In this document: piece by piece, positions 1-9,967 of the stretch
How the letters are laid out: every line of letters begins with the position of its first letter
Numbering within the stretch: position 1 is the stretch's first letter
NCBI GenBank assembly: GCA_025462725.1
Contig: JAOAPE010000014.1
Span: forward strand, 89,817 to 153,816
From: Terriglobales bacterium
GTDB taxonomy: Bacteria > Acidobacteriota > Terriglobia > Terriglobales > Acidobacteriaceae
Reading direction: 5' to 3'
Length of the DNA stretch: 64,000 nucleotides
The notes under the pieces: model-generated
The model's database searches: none
Told to the model about the DNA's origin: nothing
The model's input: the letters and a program-made list of their open reading frames with translations, nothing else
Position numbers and translations under genes: made by a program

Positions 1-335
1 GTATCGTGATCATGAACGTCATGCTGGTAAGCGTGACAGAGCGCCGAAAAGAGATCGGAGTCCGCCGTGCAATGGGCGCCACCCAGCTCGACATCCTTCG
101 TCAGTTCATGGCGGAGAGCGTTGTGCAATGTTTGCTCGGCGGCTTTGTCGGCGTCACACTCGGATTCTTCATTGCGCTGATTTTGCGCAACTACAGTCCC
201 TTTCCCGCGTCAGTGCAAACGTGGGTTGCAGTGCTTGGGGTCGTCCTCAGTTCGGTGATCGGTCTGTTCTTCGGTATCTATCCAGCAGTCCGCGCTTCGC
301 GCTTGGATCCTATAGTCGCGCTGAGGGCTGAGTAG
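1..335 (+). CDS. MacB/FtsX-type ABC transporter permease, C-terminal part (gene begins before the window)
   Basis: The reading frame is already open at the left edge, so only about the last 111 residues are present. The first visible segment (MNVMLVSVTERRKEIGVRRA) is the conserved cytoplasmic stretch that follows a transmembrane helix in FtsX/MacB permeases. Two further hydrophobic helices follow (about residues 40-60 and 70-92), and the end SRLDPIVALRAE is the usual MacB-type C terminus. The family moves substrates or lipoproteins, or transmits force, across the inner membrane together with a MacB-type ATPase, which probably lies upstream outside the window. The stop (333-335) directly abuts the ATG of the next permease, so the two are surely co-transcribed. 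Family assignment is firm; the substrate is unknown. Confidence 0.9.
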   Translation, partial: IVIMNVMLVSVTERRKEIGVRRAMGATQLDILRQFMAESVVQCLLGGFVGVTLGFFIALILRNYSPFPASVQTWVAVLGVVLSSVIGLFFGIYPAVRASRLDPIVALRAE

Positions 336-1601
336 ATGGCGATTATGTCCATCTCGCAAGCGCGCGAAAACTTTTTCGTTGCTCTGGAAACGCTCCGCTC
401 GCGGAAGGTGCGCTCCGCACTGACTGTGACCGGGATCATTATCGGCGTGGCGTCCGTGATCTCAGTCGCTGCAATTATCCAAGGCTTAAACAAATTCGTC
501 TCTGACCGTGTTGCCTCACTCGGTTCTCGTACATATTTTCTATCGCGCTTCCCACCGGCAACCGATCCTGCGCGCTGGCCCGAGCGCATCCGCATTCGCA
601 AATATTTCGAGTACAACTACGCTGAGCGCATTCGGGAAAGCTGCCCCAGCGTGGACACCATCACCACATTCGGCACTCGCGGCTTTTTCTTCGGCGACAC
701 TAACATCATCACCAGTGGCGCACAGAGTGTAGAAAAAGTGATTCTCCGCGGAGCCGAACCGCAGTACGCGCAGACGCTTCCGTTGTTTTCCGTCGCGACG
801 GGACGCTTTATCAGCGACTTCGACCAGGAACATGCTCGCGCGGTGGTGGTTTTAGGCGCAGCCATAGCAGACAATCTCTTTCCCACATCCGATGCGCTGG
901 GCAAGACTGTCCGCATCAACGGCACTTTGTATGAAGTCATCGGAATTTTCGAACACGATCAGGGGATGTTTGTCGGCCCCGCGGTTGACGACTTTGCCAT
1001 CATCCCGCTCAGCAACTTTCATAAGCGATACCCCGAGGCCAAGGAACTGCTGATGGCGTACACCGTTTCCACCGGCGCGAGCGTTGACCGAGCGCAAGAC
1101 GAAGTTGTTCAGGCCATGCGGCGGCTCCGCCACGTTCCTCCGGACCGCGAGAATGATTTCGAACTCAGTTCTCCGGACTTCATCAGCAATCTCTGGAACC
1201 AACTCACGGGTGCCCTCGTGATCCTGACAACGGTCATCAGCTCCGTTGGATTGTTGGTCGGCGGAATCGGCGTGATGAACATCATGCTCATCTCCGTCAC
1301 TGAAAGAACACAGGAGATTGGCGTTCGCAAGGCCATCGGGGCGCGACGCGCCGACATCCGGCTTCAATTCCTTCTTGAAGCAGTTTTCCTCACGCTTCTC
1401 GGAGGCTCGATTGGGATTCTGATCGGCGCCAGCATCGCGTTCACGGTACGCGCGTTGATCCCATCGGTCCCCGCGACTCTGTCTTATCTGTGGGTCTCGA
1501 TCGGATTCGCCATCTCGGTAGGAGTGGGGCTGTTCTTCGGATACTATCCTGCGAATCTCGCAGCGAACCTAGACCCCATCGTCTCGCTTCGATACGAGTA
1601 G
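336..1601 (+). CDS. MacB/FtsX-type ABC transporter permease
   Basis: This is a full-length 421-residue permease. An N-terminal transmembrane helix (about residues 28-50, TVTGIIIGVASVISVAAII) is followed by a roughly 220-residue periplasmic MacB core domain. Three C-terminal helices of the FtsX domain follow, with the signature MNIMLISVTERTQEIGVRKA near residue 310 and the ending LDPIVSLRYE. It starts one base after the stop of an upstream paralogue, giving a tandem pair of related permeases that may form a heterodimer. In this family the permeases work with a cytoplasmic ATPase and often a periplasmic adaptor; neither is visible here. The gene converges tail to tail with the histidine kinase that follows, with no intergenic space. 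Export of a drug, peptide or lipoprotein is possible but cannot be read from the sequence. Confidence 0.92.
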   Translation: MAIMSISQARENFFVALETLRSRKVRSALTVTGIIIGVASVISVAAIIQGLNKFVSDRVASLGSRTYFLSRFPPATDPARWPERIRIRKYFEYNYAERIRESCPSVDTITTFGTRGFFFGDTNIITSGAQSVEKVILRGAEPQYAQTLPLFSVATGRFISDFDQEHARAVVVLGAAIADNLFPTSDALGKTVRINGTLYEVIGIFEHDQGMFVGPAVDDFAIIPLSNFHKRYPEAKELLMAYTVSTGASVDRAQDEVVQAMRRLRHVPPDRENDFELSSPDFISNLWNQLTGALVILTTVISSVGLLVGGIGVMNIMLISVTERTQEIGVRKAIGARRADIRLQFLLEAVFLTLLGGSIGILIGASIAFTVRALIPSVPATLSYLWVSIGFAISVGVGLFFGYYPANLAANLDPIVSLRYE

Positions 1602-4136
1602 CTAAACGACCGGCGCGTCCAGCACTTCCCTGACTTTGCGGATGAGCCCATCGGTCGTGAATGGCTTTTGCAGGAAAAAAGTCTCTTCGGTAAGAATGCC
1701 ATGCCTGAGCACGGCGTCGTCTGTATATCCGGACATGTAAAGCACACGCATTCCCGGCGCGGTCTTTAATATTTGCTGCGCAATCTCTCGCCCGCTCATG
1801 TGCTGCAAGACAACGTCGGTGAGCAATAGGTCGATACTTTTTCCATGTTCCTCTGAGATCGCCAGCGCTTCCACTCCGTCACGCGCTTCCAGAACCGTAT
1901 ATCCCGATCTCTTCAGGACGTGCCGCGTCAGTGCGCGAACACCCTCTTCATCTTCTACGAGCAGCACGGTTTCCACTCCACGCTTTGTCGGCCTGTTTGC
2001 TCCCGTAATGGACTCTTCCGACTCTGCGTCAACGCGCGGCAAATAAACCTTAAACGTAGTCCCTAGGCCAATTTCGCTGTACACCCAGATGTAACCGCCG
2101 CTTTGCTTCACAATCCCATAAACAGTCGAAAGTCCCAATCCAGTCCCACTTCCCTGCGGTTTCGTCGTGAAGAATGGTTCGAAAATATGCGACTGCGTCT
2201 CCGGGTCCATGCCCGCGCCTGTGTCGCTGACGGCGAGCATCACATAAGAACCCGGCTTGAATGAAAGATGCTGTCGCGCGTATCCGGCATCGAGTTTCAC
2301 ATTCGCGGTCTCAAGAGTGATCTTTCCCCCTTGATTCCCGCTCATCGCGTCGCGCGCATTCACAGCAAGGTTCATGATGACTTGACCGATCTGACCGGGA
2401 TCGGCTTTAACCGATCCCAGATTGTGCGCGAGGTGTGAGATGAACTCGATGTCCTCGCCCAGCAACCGGCGCAGCAGATTGTCCATGCTCGCGACAACGG
2501 TGTTGAGGTCTAATACCTTTGCTTCCAAGACTTGCTGCCGACTAAACGCAAGCAGTTGCCGCGTCAGCCCGCTGGCCCTGTCAGTCGCCTTTCGTATCTC
2601 TTCCAGTTCCGGACGCGAAGCATGGTCATCTCCCAGGGCATCGATCGTCATCTCGTTATAACCGGAAATCACCGTCAGCAGATTGTTGAAGTCATGCGCA
2701 ACCCCACCGGCCAGCCTCCCAATGGCTTCCATCTTCTGGGATTGCCTAAGCTGTTCCTCCAGCGCCCTACGTTCGGTAATGTCTTCCGCGATCATCTCGA
2801 AACAGATGTCAGTGCCATTTTCCTTGAGCACCGTGCGTCCGCTCAGCCTCACGGTGATGGGAGCACCGCTTCTCTTCTTCCAATGCACTTCCGTGTTTCC
2901 CACTCTCTGCGTGCGCCTGTACTCATCGATCAAACGCGTTCGATCTTCGGGATTCACATACAACTCATGCGACAGGTTGAGCGACATCACCTCTTCTTCT
3001 GACGAGTACCCGAGCATGGAAACCATCGCCGGATTCACTGATATGAATCCGTTTTCGTCTGACCTGTAGATGCCGTAAGTCGCGCCTTGGATAAGCGAAC
3101 GATATCTCGCTTCTGAGTCAGTCAGTGACACCACCTGCTCAGACAGTACCTTTTGATTGCGATAGAGATTCGCGATCAGCGCGCCGCTTCCCAGTGCTAG
3201 AGCGAAGAAGACTGCTGCAAAAAATGCGGCTTGCTTTCGAACGTCCATAACGTGCTGCTGAACCCTCTCCGACGGCTGCTCAACCAGGACACCCCAGCCT
3301 AATCCCCTCACCGGAATGAATGAAACATACACCTGGCTGTTGCCGAGAGCTGCGCGGAATCGTCCCGATCCCTTGCCCTCACGCAGCACTCTTCGGACAG
3401 GTTCGTAAGAGCTCAGGTCGACTGGTGGAGCGAGGATATTGATTCCCGGACTCGCCAAAACGTGTCCGTTCTGATCCACCACGAATATGTTGCGGCCTCC
3501 GGAGCCAGTCACCTGTCGCAACCACGTGCTGATTCTCTCTAGCGAGTACGCGGTAGCGATGATTCCGATCGGCTTTCCTTCGGACGTCTTGATCGGCACT
3601 GCCACGGCTACCGAGAGCGCTTGGGGCACAGCAGTAGTGCGATATACCTCGGAGACATACGGAGTCCAGTGTTGCGCGAGGCCTTTGTACCAGTCGCGAT
3701 ACGAATAATTATTTCCAATGAGATTTTTGTCCAAAGGCGAGATGGCGATCATGGTCCCGCTCAGGTCATAGACGCTGACAAGCAGCGAGTCTTGCTCCAG
3801 AGCGTGCGCGCGTTCCATGTGTTGCTGAATGTATCCGAGATCGTGCCGCAAACAGGCGGCCTGGAACTCGGGATCGATCGCATAGGCCTGCATCAAAGCT
3901 GCGCTCTGGCGAAAATGCTCTGAGATCAACACAGCCGATAGCTCGGCAATCTGGGAATCTTCTGTGACGGCTTGCCTCTCGGCTTCCTGTGAGAGCACCC
4001 GGTCAGCGAAATAGGAAAACATCAAGATCGGCAACGATGCCAAAACGACAAAGACAACGTACAGCCGCAGGGCGGACTTGGTGATCCATTGTCTGCTTCG
4101 CCGCATGGGATGAAGCTGCTGGAATAAATCCGTCAT
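1602..4136 (-). CDS. membrane-bound hybrid sensor histidine kinase (Cache-PAS-HisKA-HATPase-REC)
   Basis: This 844-residue protein has a transmembrane helix at about 24-45, an extracytoplasmic Cache-like sensor (about 50-295) and a second helix (about 302-325). A PAS domain (about 340-455) precedes the HisKA domain, whose phosphoacceptor is His481 in [11 protein letters not shown]. The HATPase has an N box around 589-598 ([10 protein letters not shown]) and G boxes DTGAGM and GTGLGL. A C-terminal receiver (about 722-840) carries the acidic pair VEDEE and phosphoacceptor Asp774. The dimerisation/kinase type is the DFNN-containing class common in soil bacteria. The external Cache domain suggests sensing of a small organic molecule, but the ligand is unknown. 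No partner regulator lies next to it; the built-in receiver may phosphorelay elsewhere. All catalytic residues look intact. Confidence 0.93.
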   Translation of the reverse strand: MTDLFQQLHPMRRSRQWITKSALRLYVVFVVLASLPILMFSYFADRVLSQEAERQAVTEDSQIAELSAVLISEHFRQSAALMQAYAIDPEFQAACLRHDLGYIQQHMERAHALEQDSLLVSVYDLSGTMIAISPLDKNLIGNNYSYRDWYKGLAQHWTPYVSEVYRTTAVPQALSVAVAVPIKTSEGKPIGIIATAYSLERISTWLRQVTGSGGRNIFVVDQNGHVLASPGINILAPPVDLSSYEPVRRVLREGKGSGRFRAALGNSQVYVSFIPVRGLGWGVLVEQPSERVQQHVMDVRKQAAFFAAVFFALALGSGALIANLYRNQKVLSEQVVSLTDSEARYRSLIQGATYGIYRSDENGFISVNPAMVSMLGYSSEEEVMSLNLSHELYVNPEDRTRLIDEYRRTQRVGNTEVHWKKRSGAPITVRLSGRTVLKENGTDICFEMIAEDITERRALEEQLRQSQKMEAIGRLAGGVAHDFNNLLTVISGYNEMTIDALGDDHASRPELEEIRKATDRASGLTRQLLAFSRQQVLEAKVLDLNTVVASMDNLLRRLLGEDIEFISHLAHNLGSVKADPGQIGQVIMNLAVNARDAMSGNQGGKITLETANVKLDAGYARQHLSFKPGSYVMLAVSDTGAGMDPETQSHIFEPFFTTKPQGSGTGLGLSTVYGIVKQSGGYIWVYSEIGLGTTFKVYLPRVDAESEESITGANRPTKRGVETVLLVEDEEGVRALTRHVLKRSGYTVLEARDGVEALAISEEHGKSIDLLLTDVVLQHMSGREIAQQILKTAPGMRVLYMSGYTDDAVLRHGILTEETFFLQKPFTTDGLIRKVREVLDAPVV

Positions 4137-4247
4137 CGTGGGTCCTGATTTAGTTGCGGGGGCGGCGCACTGGCGAATGTGCAGCGTATTCTGCGCTTTG
4201 CACTACTAGAAGGCAACGGAAATCAGAGTCAGAGGTAACCCTTAGCG

Positions 4248-5230
4248 TCAATACCCTTTGTGTTTGTCCACAACGCTAAGCAAAGGCTGACCAGCAGCGT
4301 ATCGGCGCAGGTTTTCTGAGATTTGCGCATAGTGTCGATCCCATAGTTTCTCTGTGACAGCGGCTGTATGCGGCGTGATCAAAACGTTGTTCAGGTTCCA
4401 ATACGGGGATTCCGCCGCGAGTGGTTCGTGCTCGAATACGTCAAGCCCGGCCCCGGCGATCTGATGGCTTCCTAGCGCAGCTGTAAGAGCATCATCGTCG
4501 ATCAACGGTCCCCGGCTCACATTAATGAGGTAAGCGTCGCGCTTGAAACGTTTTAGGCTCTCGCCATTAATAATGTGACGAGTGCTCGAGGTCAGAGGCG
4601 CCGCAAGCACCACAAAGTCAGCTTCCGGCAACACGCTCTTCAGATCGATAACCCAAACACCGCGTCTGCTCTGTCTCTTCCCTTTTCCGGATGCTCACGG
4701 ATTGCCATCACGCGCATCCCCAACGCCTTGGCTCGGATCGTAAGCTCCCGGCCGATACTTCCCATCCCGATCAGGCAAACTGTCGCCCCCGCCACTTCGC
4801 GTGTGGTCGGCTTCTCTTCCCATATCGCTTGTTGTCCCCATTTCTTTAGCTGCTGGATGCGCATGGAAGACGGCAGTCTCTTTGCTAATGCAAACAACAA
4901 CGCCAGCGCATGTTCAGCCACAACCGGGCCGTGGATCTCCCGCGCATTAGTCACGATGACATCGCTCGCCACCATCTCCGGAAACATCAGTTGATGAACC
5001 GCAGCAGCAGGCGAGTGGACCCATTTCAATTTCTTTGCATTTGAGAATTGCTCCGGGCGGATGGACCAGGCAATGGCCACTTCGGCGTCAACTATTGCCT
5101 CCGCGACACACTCATAACTGGGCAGATGTTGAATCTGATACTCAGGGAAATCAGCTCGAAGACGTTCAGCAAGCCAATCAGGTGCGTTCCAGAGCACAAA
5201 ATTGTGGTGTAACGCGATTAGGAGCTTCAT
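4248..5230 (-). pseudogene. D-isomer-specific 2-hydroxyacid dehydrogenase, split by a frameshift
   Basis: Two adjacent frames on the minus strand together make one normal-length dehydrogenase of about 327 residues. The first frame (5230 down to 4640) holds the N-terminal substrate domain and the NAD-binding motif GMGSIGRE. The second (4634 down to 4248) continues with ADFVVLAAPLTSSTRHIING, the catalytic Arg in NVSRGPLID, the Glu in DVFEHEPL and the His in PHTAAVTEK. The break is after DAVFG, at a GGG run near 4650-4656. One extra G would restore VIDLKSVLPEAD in phase. Family members reduce 2-keto acids to D-2-hydroxyacids with NAD(P)H. A sequencing or assembly error is as likely as real inactivation, because all catalytic residues are preserved on both sides. 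Confidence 0.85.
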
Positions 5231-5263
5231 CGATTCCGCGGAAGTGAACTGTAGAGCGGCGAC

Positions 5264-5791
5264 TTACTTAAAGCACTTCGCCAGAGCAGTCGCGATCTGA
5301 ACCAGCCTCTGCAATTCAGGCTGTCCGAAGTCGGCTCCTGCTGCCGGCGCAGATGTCCCTTTGCGGGAGACTTGAATCACCCCCAAAACTCCGGTCGCCG
5401 AAACCACCGGCACTGTCATGAGCTTCTGGATGACGTGCTTCTCTTCCTTGTGCGCGCCCGGTTCCGGTTTCTTCCCCAGCTCCACTGACTCGAAAACACT
5501 GGCGTGTTTTGTCTGTGCAAAGTTGTTGATCGCTTCCGCGCGCTTTGTGACTGCGGTGCGCGCAGCCACTGACGAGCTCTGGTTCAACGGAATACTGCCC
5601 ACTTGGTGCAGCTTCGCAGGATAAAGAAAAACAAGCAGCGTCTTTTCCAGCTTCAGGATGGCGATCTCGTCGGCGTGGACTGAAAATGTCTTCGCCAGTT
5701 CCCCGGCAACACGCTCCGCATTATGCGGAGTCATCCCCTCAGATTCACAATCTGACGCTAACTGTGCAAACGCGAGTACCGGGGTCGCCAT
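5264..5791 (-). CDS. GAF-domain protein
   Basis: A 175-residue soluble protein. Most of its length (about residues 30-172) resembles a GAF fold: the stretch TVPVVSATGVLGVIQVSRKG (about 127-146) matches the typical pattern in which two beta strands of a GAF domain read as P(V/L)xxxxGxxGVLQ, and the C-terminal helix LQRLVQIATALAKCF closes the domain. GAF domains bind small ligands such as cyclic nucleotides or chromophores, or sense redox and metals. No output domain is attached, so it may act through a partner. It sits 33 bases downstream of the dehydrogenase gene's start, on the same strand, and so would be transcribed before it. The ligand is unknown. Family-level confidence is moderate. Confidence 0.7.
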   Translation of the reverse strand: MATPVLAFAQLASDCESEGMTPHNAERVAGELAKTFSVHADEIAILKLEKTLLVFLYPAKLHQVGSIPLNQSSSVAARTAVTKRAEAINNFAQTKHASVFESVELGKKPEPGAHKEEKHVIQKLMTVPVVSATGVLGVIQVSRKGTSAPAAGADFGQPELQRLVQIATALAKCFK

Positions 5792-5904
5792 TTATTCTCC
5801 TGAATGTAAGCAGCAATTCTGGCCGCCATTATAGCTGTAAGTTCTTAACTTTCAAACGCTGCTTTGACCTTAGGAACCCGGGGAAGCAACGCTCATTCCA
5901 CTCA

Positions 5905-6630
5905 TTACAGCTTTTTTATTAGGGCATTCGCTTTACGGAACCACGGACGTTCTCGCCGCCGCAGATATGCAGGCATGGAATATTTCTTGTCGAGTAGCTT
6001 CTGCGCCCATTCCTTGGCTTCCGCTGTCCGGCCCTGGCTCTGCAAGAACAACGCATAGTTGTATAAGGTCTCTGAGATCGTAGAAGTCTGCGTCACTGTG
6101 GCGAACAGGTCGGCAGCTTCCTGATTTCGGCCGGTATTTGCATACGCATGCGCCAACAACGCCGGGGCACGTAGAAAATCGTACCGCGAATCCGTCTTCA
6201 TCACGGTTTCAAGGTCTGTAATAGCAGGACCGAATTCCTTCATCTCGATCTCGCAAATGGCGCGCCGATAGAATGGGTGTGGCGAGTCCGTGCGCGAGGA
6301 GATTGCCTTGTTGTAGCTCTCCCGCGCTTGCGCGAACTTACCATCTTCGAAATACATGTCCGCCAATTCTTCGTAATTTCCTGCGGAAGGATTGGCACGT
6401 ACCATGGAAGTCAGATCGGCAATCCTCTTTCCCCGACTGATGTGCTGAAACGAATCGCGCAAAAGCCCCAGGTCCGGGATGACTTCCACAAATATATAAA
6501 CCAATGCTCCCAGTCCTTGTCCCAGCAGTATGATCCAGAGCCAAAAGAAATCGGGGCGGCGGCGGATGAAGTGCACCAGCGCGATCGCCACCAGGATGAA
6601 GCTCCAGGGATTGAGAAAAAGTCCAAACAT
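5905..6630 (-). CDS. TPR protein with two N-terminal membrane helices
   Basis: The 241-residue product has two N-terminal hydrophobic stretches (NPWSFILVAIALVHFI and FFWLWIILLGQGLGALVYIF) that anchor it in the inner membrane. They are followed by about four tetratricopeptide-like helical pairs, for example YEELADMYFEDGKFAQARES and ALLAHAYANTGRNQEAADLF. TPR arrays bind protein partners; no enzymatic motif is visible. I chose the ATG at 6630 rather than the TTG four codons earlier because the helix begins right after it. The promoter region must lie in the 100 bases shared with the divergent HAD phosphatase gene. Function unknown. The arrangement of a two-helix anchor plus cytoplasmic TPRs suggests a scaffold at the membrane. 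Confidence 0.8.
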   Translation of the reverse strand: MFGLFLNPWSFILVAIALVHFIRRRPDFFWLWIILLGQGLGALVYIFVEVIPDLGLLRDSFQHISRGKRIADLTSMVRANPSAGNYEELADMYFEDGKFAQARESYNKAISSRTDSPHPFYRRAICEIEMKEFGPAITDLETVMKTDSRYDFLRAPALLAHAYANTGRNQEAADLFATVTQTSTISETLYNYALFLQSQGRTAEAKEWAQKLLDKKYSMPAYLRRRERPWFRKANALIKKL

Positions 6631-6728
6631 TTTGGGAGGCAACGCAATATAGCACAGCCCGTCGTGTTACCTGCAAGAGCTTGCATTCAGCGGAGTTCCC
6701 ACAGGTGCTCTGCTAAAATTAGACTATC

Positions 6729-7601
6729 TTGAAGCTCCCTTTCCGCCTGTTGGCCATAGATATTGACGGCACTCTGCTGAATTCGCAGTTCGCGATCTCA
6801 GCCACAGATCTCGCAGCACTACGCCGGGTGCATGAGATCGGAATCGAGCTTTTACTCTGCACCGGACGCCGCCACACTTTCGCCATGCCCATCTCCCGGC
6901 AGCTGGGCTTTGACAACTGGCTTTGTTCTTCTAATGGCGCGGTTACACGCTCGTCCACTGGTGAATCCTTTCATCGGGAACTTCTGCCCGCAGATGTAGC
7001 GCGCCAGTTCTGCGAGCACATGAAGGAATTCCGCGGAGGCACCGTCCTTACCTTCGATAAAGAAACAAAAGGCGCGCTGGTTGTCGAGCGTACCGATGAA
7101 CTGGCCGAAAGCGTGGCCAGATGGCTTGAAACGAATGCTGCTTTTATCGATCACGTAGTGCCAATTGAAAACTGCCTGACTACAGATCCCTTGCAAGCAA
7201 TGATCTGCGGCACCATCGAGCGGATGCAACACGTTGAGAAGGTTCTCGCGACCTTTCCTCTCCTTAGCGAGCTGACAGTCCTTAAAACGCAGTACGATTA
7301 TCGCGACCTCTGCCTGCTCGATTTTCTCCGCCGTGATTGCTCCAAAGGACACGCCCTTGAGCGCTGGGCTAACCATCGCGGAATTCCCGCTTCAGAGATC
7401 ATGGCCATCGGCGATAATTACAACGATGTCGAGATGCTGGAACTCGCGGGATATCCAGTGATCATGGCCAACGCGTCGGCTGACCTCAAGCAAAACGGAT
7501 GGATGGAAACATCATCCAATGATGAGAGTGGAGTCGCGGCCGCATTGGAGCAAGTTCTGGGAAGCGCTCTGCTGGGTGAGAAGGTGCCGGTCGATGCGTA
7601 A
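6729..7601 (+). CDS. Cof-type HAD-superfamily phosphatase
   Basis: The 290-residue protein has all four HAD motifs of the Cof/YbiV group (type IIB cap). Motif I is AIDIDGTLLNS near residue 10, with the nucleophile Asp. Motif II is LLCTGRR near 40, motif III the Lys in CSKGHALERW near 207, and motif IV GDNYNDVEML near 232. Such enzymes dephosphorylate sugar phosphates, flavin or pyridoxal phosphates with Mg2+. The start is TTG at 6729, because the DxD motif begins only nine codons later and no ATG precedes it in frame. A TAAAAT box lies at about 6713-6718, close enough to the start that the leader would be very short. The stop overlaps the start of the lytic transglycosylase by eight bases, so the two are translationally coupled. 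Confidence 0.92.
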   Translation: MKLPFRLLAIDIDGTLLNSQFAISATDLAALRRVHEIGIELLLCTGRRHTFAMPISRQLGFDNWLCSSNGAVTRSSTGESFHRELLPADVARQFCEHMKEFRGGTVLTFDKETKGALVVERTDELAESVARWLETNAAFIDHVVPIENCLTTDPLQAMICGTIERMQHVEKVLATFPLLSELTVLKTQYDYRDLCLLDFLRRDCSKGHALERWANHRGIPASEIMAIGDNYNDVEMLELAGYPVIMANASADLKQNGWMETSSNDESGVAAALEQVLGSALLGEKVPVDA

Positions 7602-8319
7602 GTTAATACTGGTAGTCGCGATGCTGATGGCCGGACTTCCCGCACTCTCCGATGACGCCTTGCTTCGCAACGGCTTCTCGATTCGCCACGACCACCGCGA
7701 AGCTCTAGCGGATGGCATCACCACTCGTCTCTTCATCTCTGCCGACAACAAGAGCTTTGTCGATGTGCTCACGGAAAACATCGCCAGCGTAGAAAAAAGC
7801 GCGCCAGAGATCGACATTCCGAAGCCGACAGTCATTTCGCAACCGCTCCCGCCCAAACCGCAGACTCTGGCTGACATAGTCCACGCTGCCAGTGACAAAC
7901 ACCTGATGGACGAAGATTTGATCCACAGCGTGATCCGCGCTGAAAGCGGTTTCAACCCCAAAGCCGTCTCCCGCAAAGGCGCTCAGGGACTTATGCAGTT
8001 GATGCCTTCCACCGCGCGAAACCTGGGAGTTTCCAACCCGTTTGATTCTGCTGAGAATGTGGCTGCCGGCACTAAGTATCTTCACGAATTACTTGTGCAA
8101 TACAATTTCGACCTCGCGAAAGCATTAGCTGCCTACAACGCCGGACCCGCCCGAGTGGCACAATACAAAGGTGTGCCGCCTTATTTCGAGACTCACGCAT
8201 ATGTAGCGCGAATCATTAAAGACTTCAATCGTAAGAAACTAGCTGCTGCCGCCGAGCATTCGGCTTCCCCAAAAAAAATCGCAAAACCTCTTTCCAAGGC
8301 CCCGCACAGCAAGATCTAA
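7594..8319 (+). CDS. lytic murein transglycosylase (Slt/MltE-type SLT domain)
   Basis: A 241-residue exported protein with a signal peptide (KLILVVAMLMAGLPALS) and an SLT domain at about 95-210. The catalytic Glu lies in VIRAESGFNP, followed by the family motifs GAQGLMQLMPSTA, NVAAGTKYL and ALAAYNAGPARV. These enzymes cleave the MurNAc-GlcNAc bond of peptidoglycan, making 1,6-anhydro ends, in the periplasm. The open frame extends back to 7519 inside the HAD gene. The ATG at 7594 is chosen because it starts the signal peptide and follows GAGAAGG at a good distance. It overlaps the HAD stop (ATGCGTAA). A Lys/Ala/Pro-rich tail follows the domain. The next gene starts 15 bases downstream, so this is probably one operon. 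Confidence 0.93.
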   Translation: MRKLILVVAMLMAGLPALSDDALLRNGFSIRHDHREALADGITTRLFISADNKSFVDVLTENIASVEKSAPEIDIPKPTVISQPLPPKPQTLADIVHAASDKHLMDEDLIHSVIRAESGFNPKAVSRKGAQGLMQLMPSTARNLGVSNPFDSAENVAAGTKYLHELLVQYNFDLAKALAAYNAGPARVAQYKGVPPYFETHAYVARIIKDFNRKKLAAAAEHSASPKKIAKPLSKAPHSKI

Positions 8320-8334
8320 CGTAAGCTCACAGCT

Positions 8335-9384
8335 ATGAACAAAAAGCGAGTCCTGGTCACCGTTATCGTGATAATCGTGCTGGCCGGACTTGCCTACCTG
8401 CAATTCCGCACTTGGCGAAAATTTGATTGGGAAATGTTCTTCCGCCAGATCCAGCACGTCCGCGTGCCCAGAGTCATCGCCGCGGTCGCAATCATTTATG
8501 GAGGCTATGTCCTCCGCGCAGCGCGATGGTCAGTGATGTTGAAACCCGTAAAGCCGGTGCCGTGGTCTCGATTGCTCGCGCCCATGTTCATAGGATTCAC
8601 CGGGCTCGCCATCCTCGGACGCCCCGGTGAATTCATCCGCCCTTATCTCATTGCGCGACAAGAACGCCTCACCATTTCTTCACAGATGGGCGTGTGGACA
8701 GTCGAACGAATCTTCGATATGGGAAGCTTTGCGATTCTTGTCGCTCTCGACTTGATCTTCGCTCCGTCGCTCCAGCAGCTTCCCTACTTCAAGGAGTTCC
8801 GCCGGGCCGGTCTTTTTCTCTCAGCTTTCATTTTCATTCTTGGCGTGATCACTTTCTACATCTGGCGAAACGGGAACGGTATGGCCACCCGCTTACATCG
8901 CTGGATTTCTCCTTTGTCAAAAGGTGTCGCGAACAGCGTTGCCGAAAAAGTCCGTGCCTTCGGCATAGGCCTTCACACGATTAAGGATTTCCGCTCCTTT
9001 GTTGAACTGCTTCTGCTCTCTGTTGGACTGTGGCTTTCTATCGGCTACGCCTACTTGCAAGTGACTCGTGCCTTTCATGGGCCATTGCAACACATGGAGA
9101 TCACCCACGTGATTCTCCTCATGGGGTTCAGCATTGCCGGTTCGGCTGTGCAATTGCCGGTGGTTGGAGGAGGTTCGCAGCTTGCCACCATCGCCGCGCT
9201 CGTTAACATTTTCAGTATCCCTAGCGAATTGGCTGTCAGTTGCGGAGTGCTGTTGTGGTTAGTCACGTTTGTCGCCGCCACGCCGATCGGACTCAGTCTC
9301 GCCCGCCACGCCCATCTTTCCATCACAAAGCTGTCCGAAGAGGCCACACCTCACCCGCATGAAGCGGCAACTACCCGGATATAG
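8335..9384 (+). CDS. integral membrane protein of the lysylphosphatidylglycerol synthase TM / UPF0104 family
   Basis: The 349-residue protein has about eight hydrophobic segments and the family landmarks FTGLAILGRPGEFIRPYLIA (around 85-105) and VGGGSQLATIAALV (around 277-290). The proline/glycine-rich GRPGE loop and the C-terminal glycine-rich segment are typical of the flippase part of MprF and of stand-alone UPF0104 proteins. No soluble aminoacyl-transfer domain is attached, so it is not a complete MprF. It probably translocates or handles a lipid or glycolipid in the inner membrane. It is the third gene of a HAD phosphatase - lytic transglycosylase - membrane protein run, all pointing to the cell envelope. 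The exact substrate is unknown. Confidence 0.88.
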   Translation: MNKKRVLVTVIVIIVLAGLAYLQFRTWRKFDWEMFFRQIQHVRVPRVIAAVAIIYGGYVLRAARWSVMLKPVKPVPWSRLLAPMFIGFTGLAILGRPGEFIRPYLIARQERLTISSQMGVWTVERIFDMGSFAILVALDLIFAPSLQQLPYFKEFRRAGLFLSAFIFILGVITFYIWRNGNGMATRLHRWISPLSKGVANSVAEKVRAFGIGLHTIKDFRSFVELLLLSVGLWLSIGYAYLQVTRAFHGPLQHMEITHVILLMGFSIAGSAVQLPVVGGGSQLATIAALVNIFSIPSELAVSCGVLLWLVTFVAATPIGLSLARHAHLSITKLSEEATPHPHEAATTRI

Positions 9385-9468
9385 CGCGCTCCCCACTATC
9401 TACGCGCCTGTTACAATCTATCTTCGGAACAAAATCCTATACGCTGTAAAAGATAGTCATAGCCAGCC

Positions 9469-9960
9469 ATGAAGTGTCCCTTCTGTGGGTTCATGAATGA
9501 CAAAGTCGTGGACTCCCGCGAGAGCAAAGAAGGCGAATCCATTCGCCGACGCCGCGAGTGCCTGAAGTGCGAGCGACGCTTTACCAGCTATGAACGCATT
9601 GACGAGATTCCCTACATGGTCATCAAAAAAGATGGCCGCCGTGAAAAATTTGAACGCCAGAAGGTGCTCGCCGGAGTATTGCGCGCCTGCGAAAAGCGCC
9701 CCATCTCGATGGGAAAGATGGAACAGCTAGTGAACGAAGTCGAGTCGTACGTCATCGATTCCCCCGAACGCGAACGCACGGCAAGCGAAGTCGGTGGGAT
9801 GATCATGAACGGACTGAAGCAACTCGACAAAGTGGCTTACATCCGCTTCGCTTCCGTATATCGCGACTTCAAGGATGTAAGTGAGTTCCGCGCCGAACTC
9901 GAAAGCCTGCTTAACGCAAAAGAAGCGAAGCCGGCCAAAGCAAAAAAGAGCAGCATCTAG
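9469..9960 (+). CDS. nrdR: transcriptional repressor NrdR
   Basis: This is a complete 163-residue NrdR. The N-terminal zinc ribbon has CPFCG (residues 3-7) and CLKCERRF (31-38), with the conserved RRRREC stretch between them, and is followed by the ATP-cone domain (about 48-138). NrdR represses ribonucleotide reductase genes when its ATP-cone holds dATP/ATP, binding NrdR boxes. No nrd gene is in this window, so it acts in trans. A Lys/Ala-rich tail of about 15 residues extends beyond the usual end. The family match is close to full length and unambiguous. Confidence 0.97.
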   Translation: MKCPFCGFMNDKVVDSRESKEGESIRRRRECLKCERRFTSYERIDEIPYMVIKKDGRREKFERQKVLAGVLRACEKRPISMGKMEQLVNEVESYVIDSPERERTASEVGGMIMNGLKQLDKVAYIRFASVYRDFKDVSEFRAELESLLNAKEAKPAKAKKSSI

Positions 9961-9967
9961 GTTTTGG

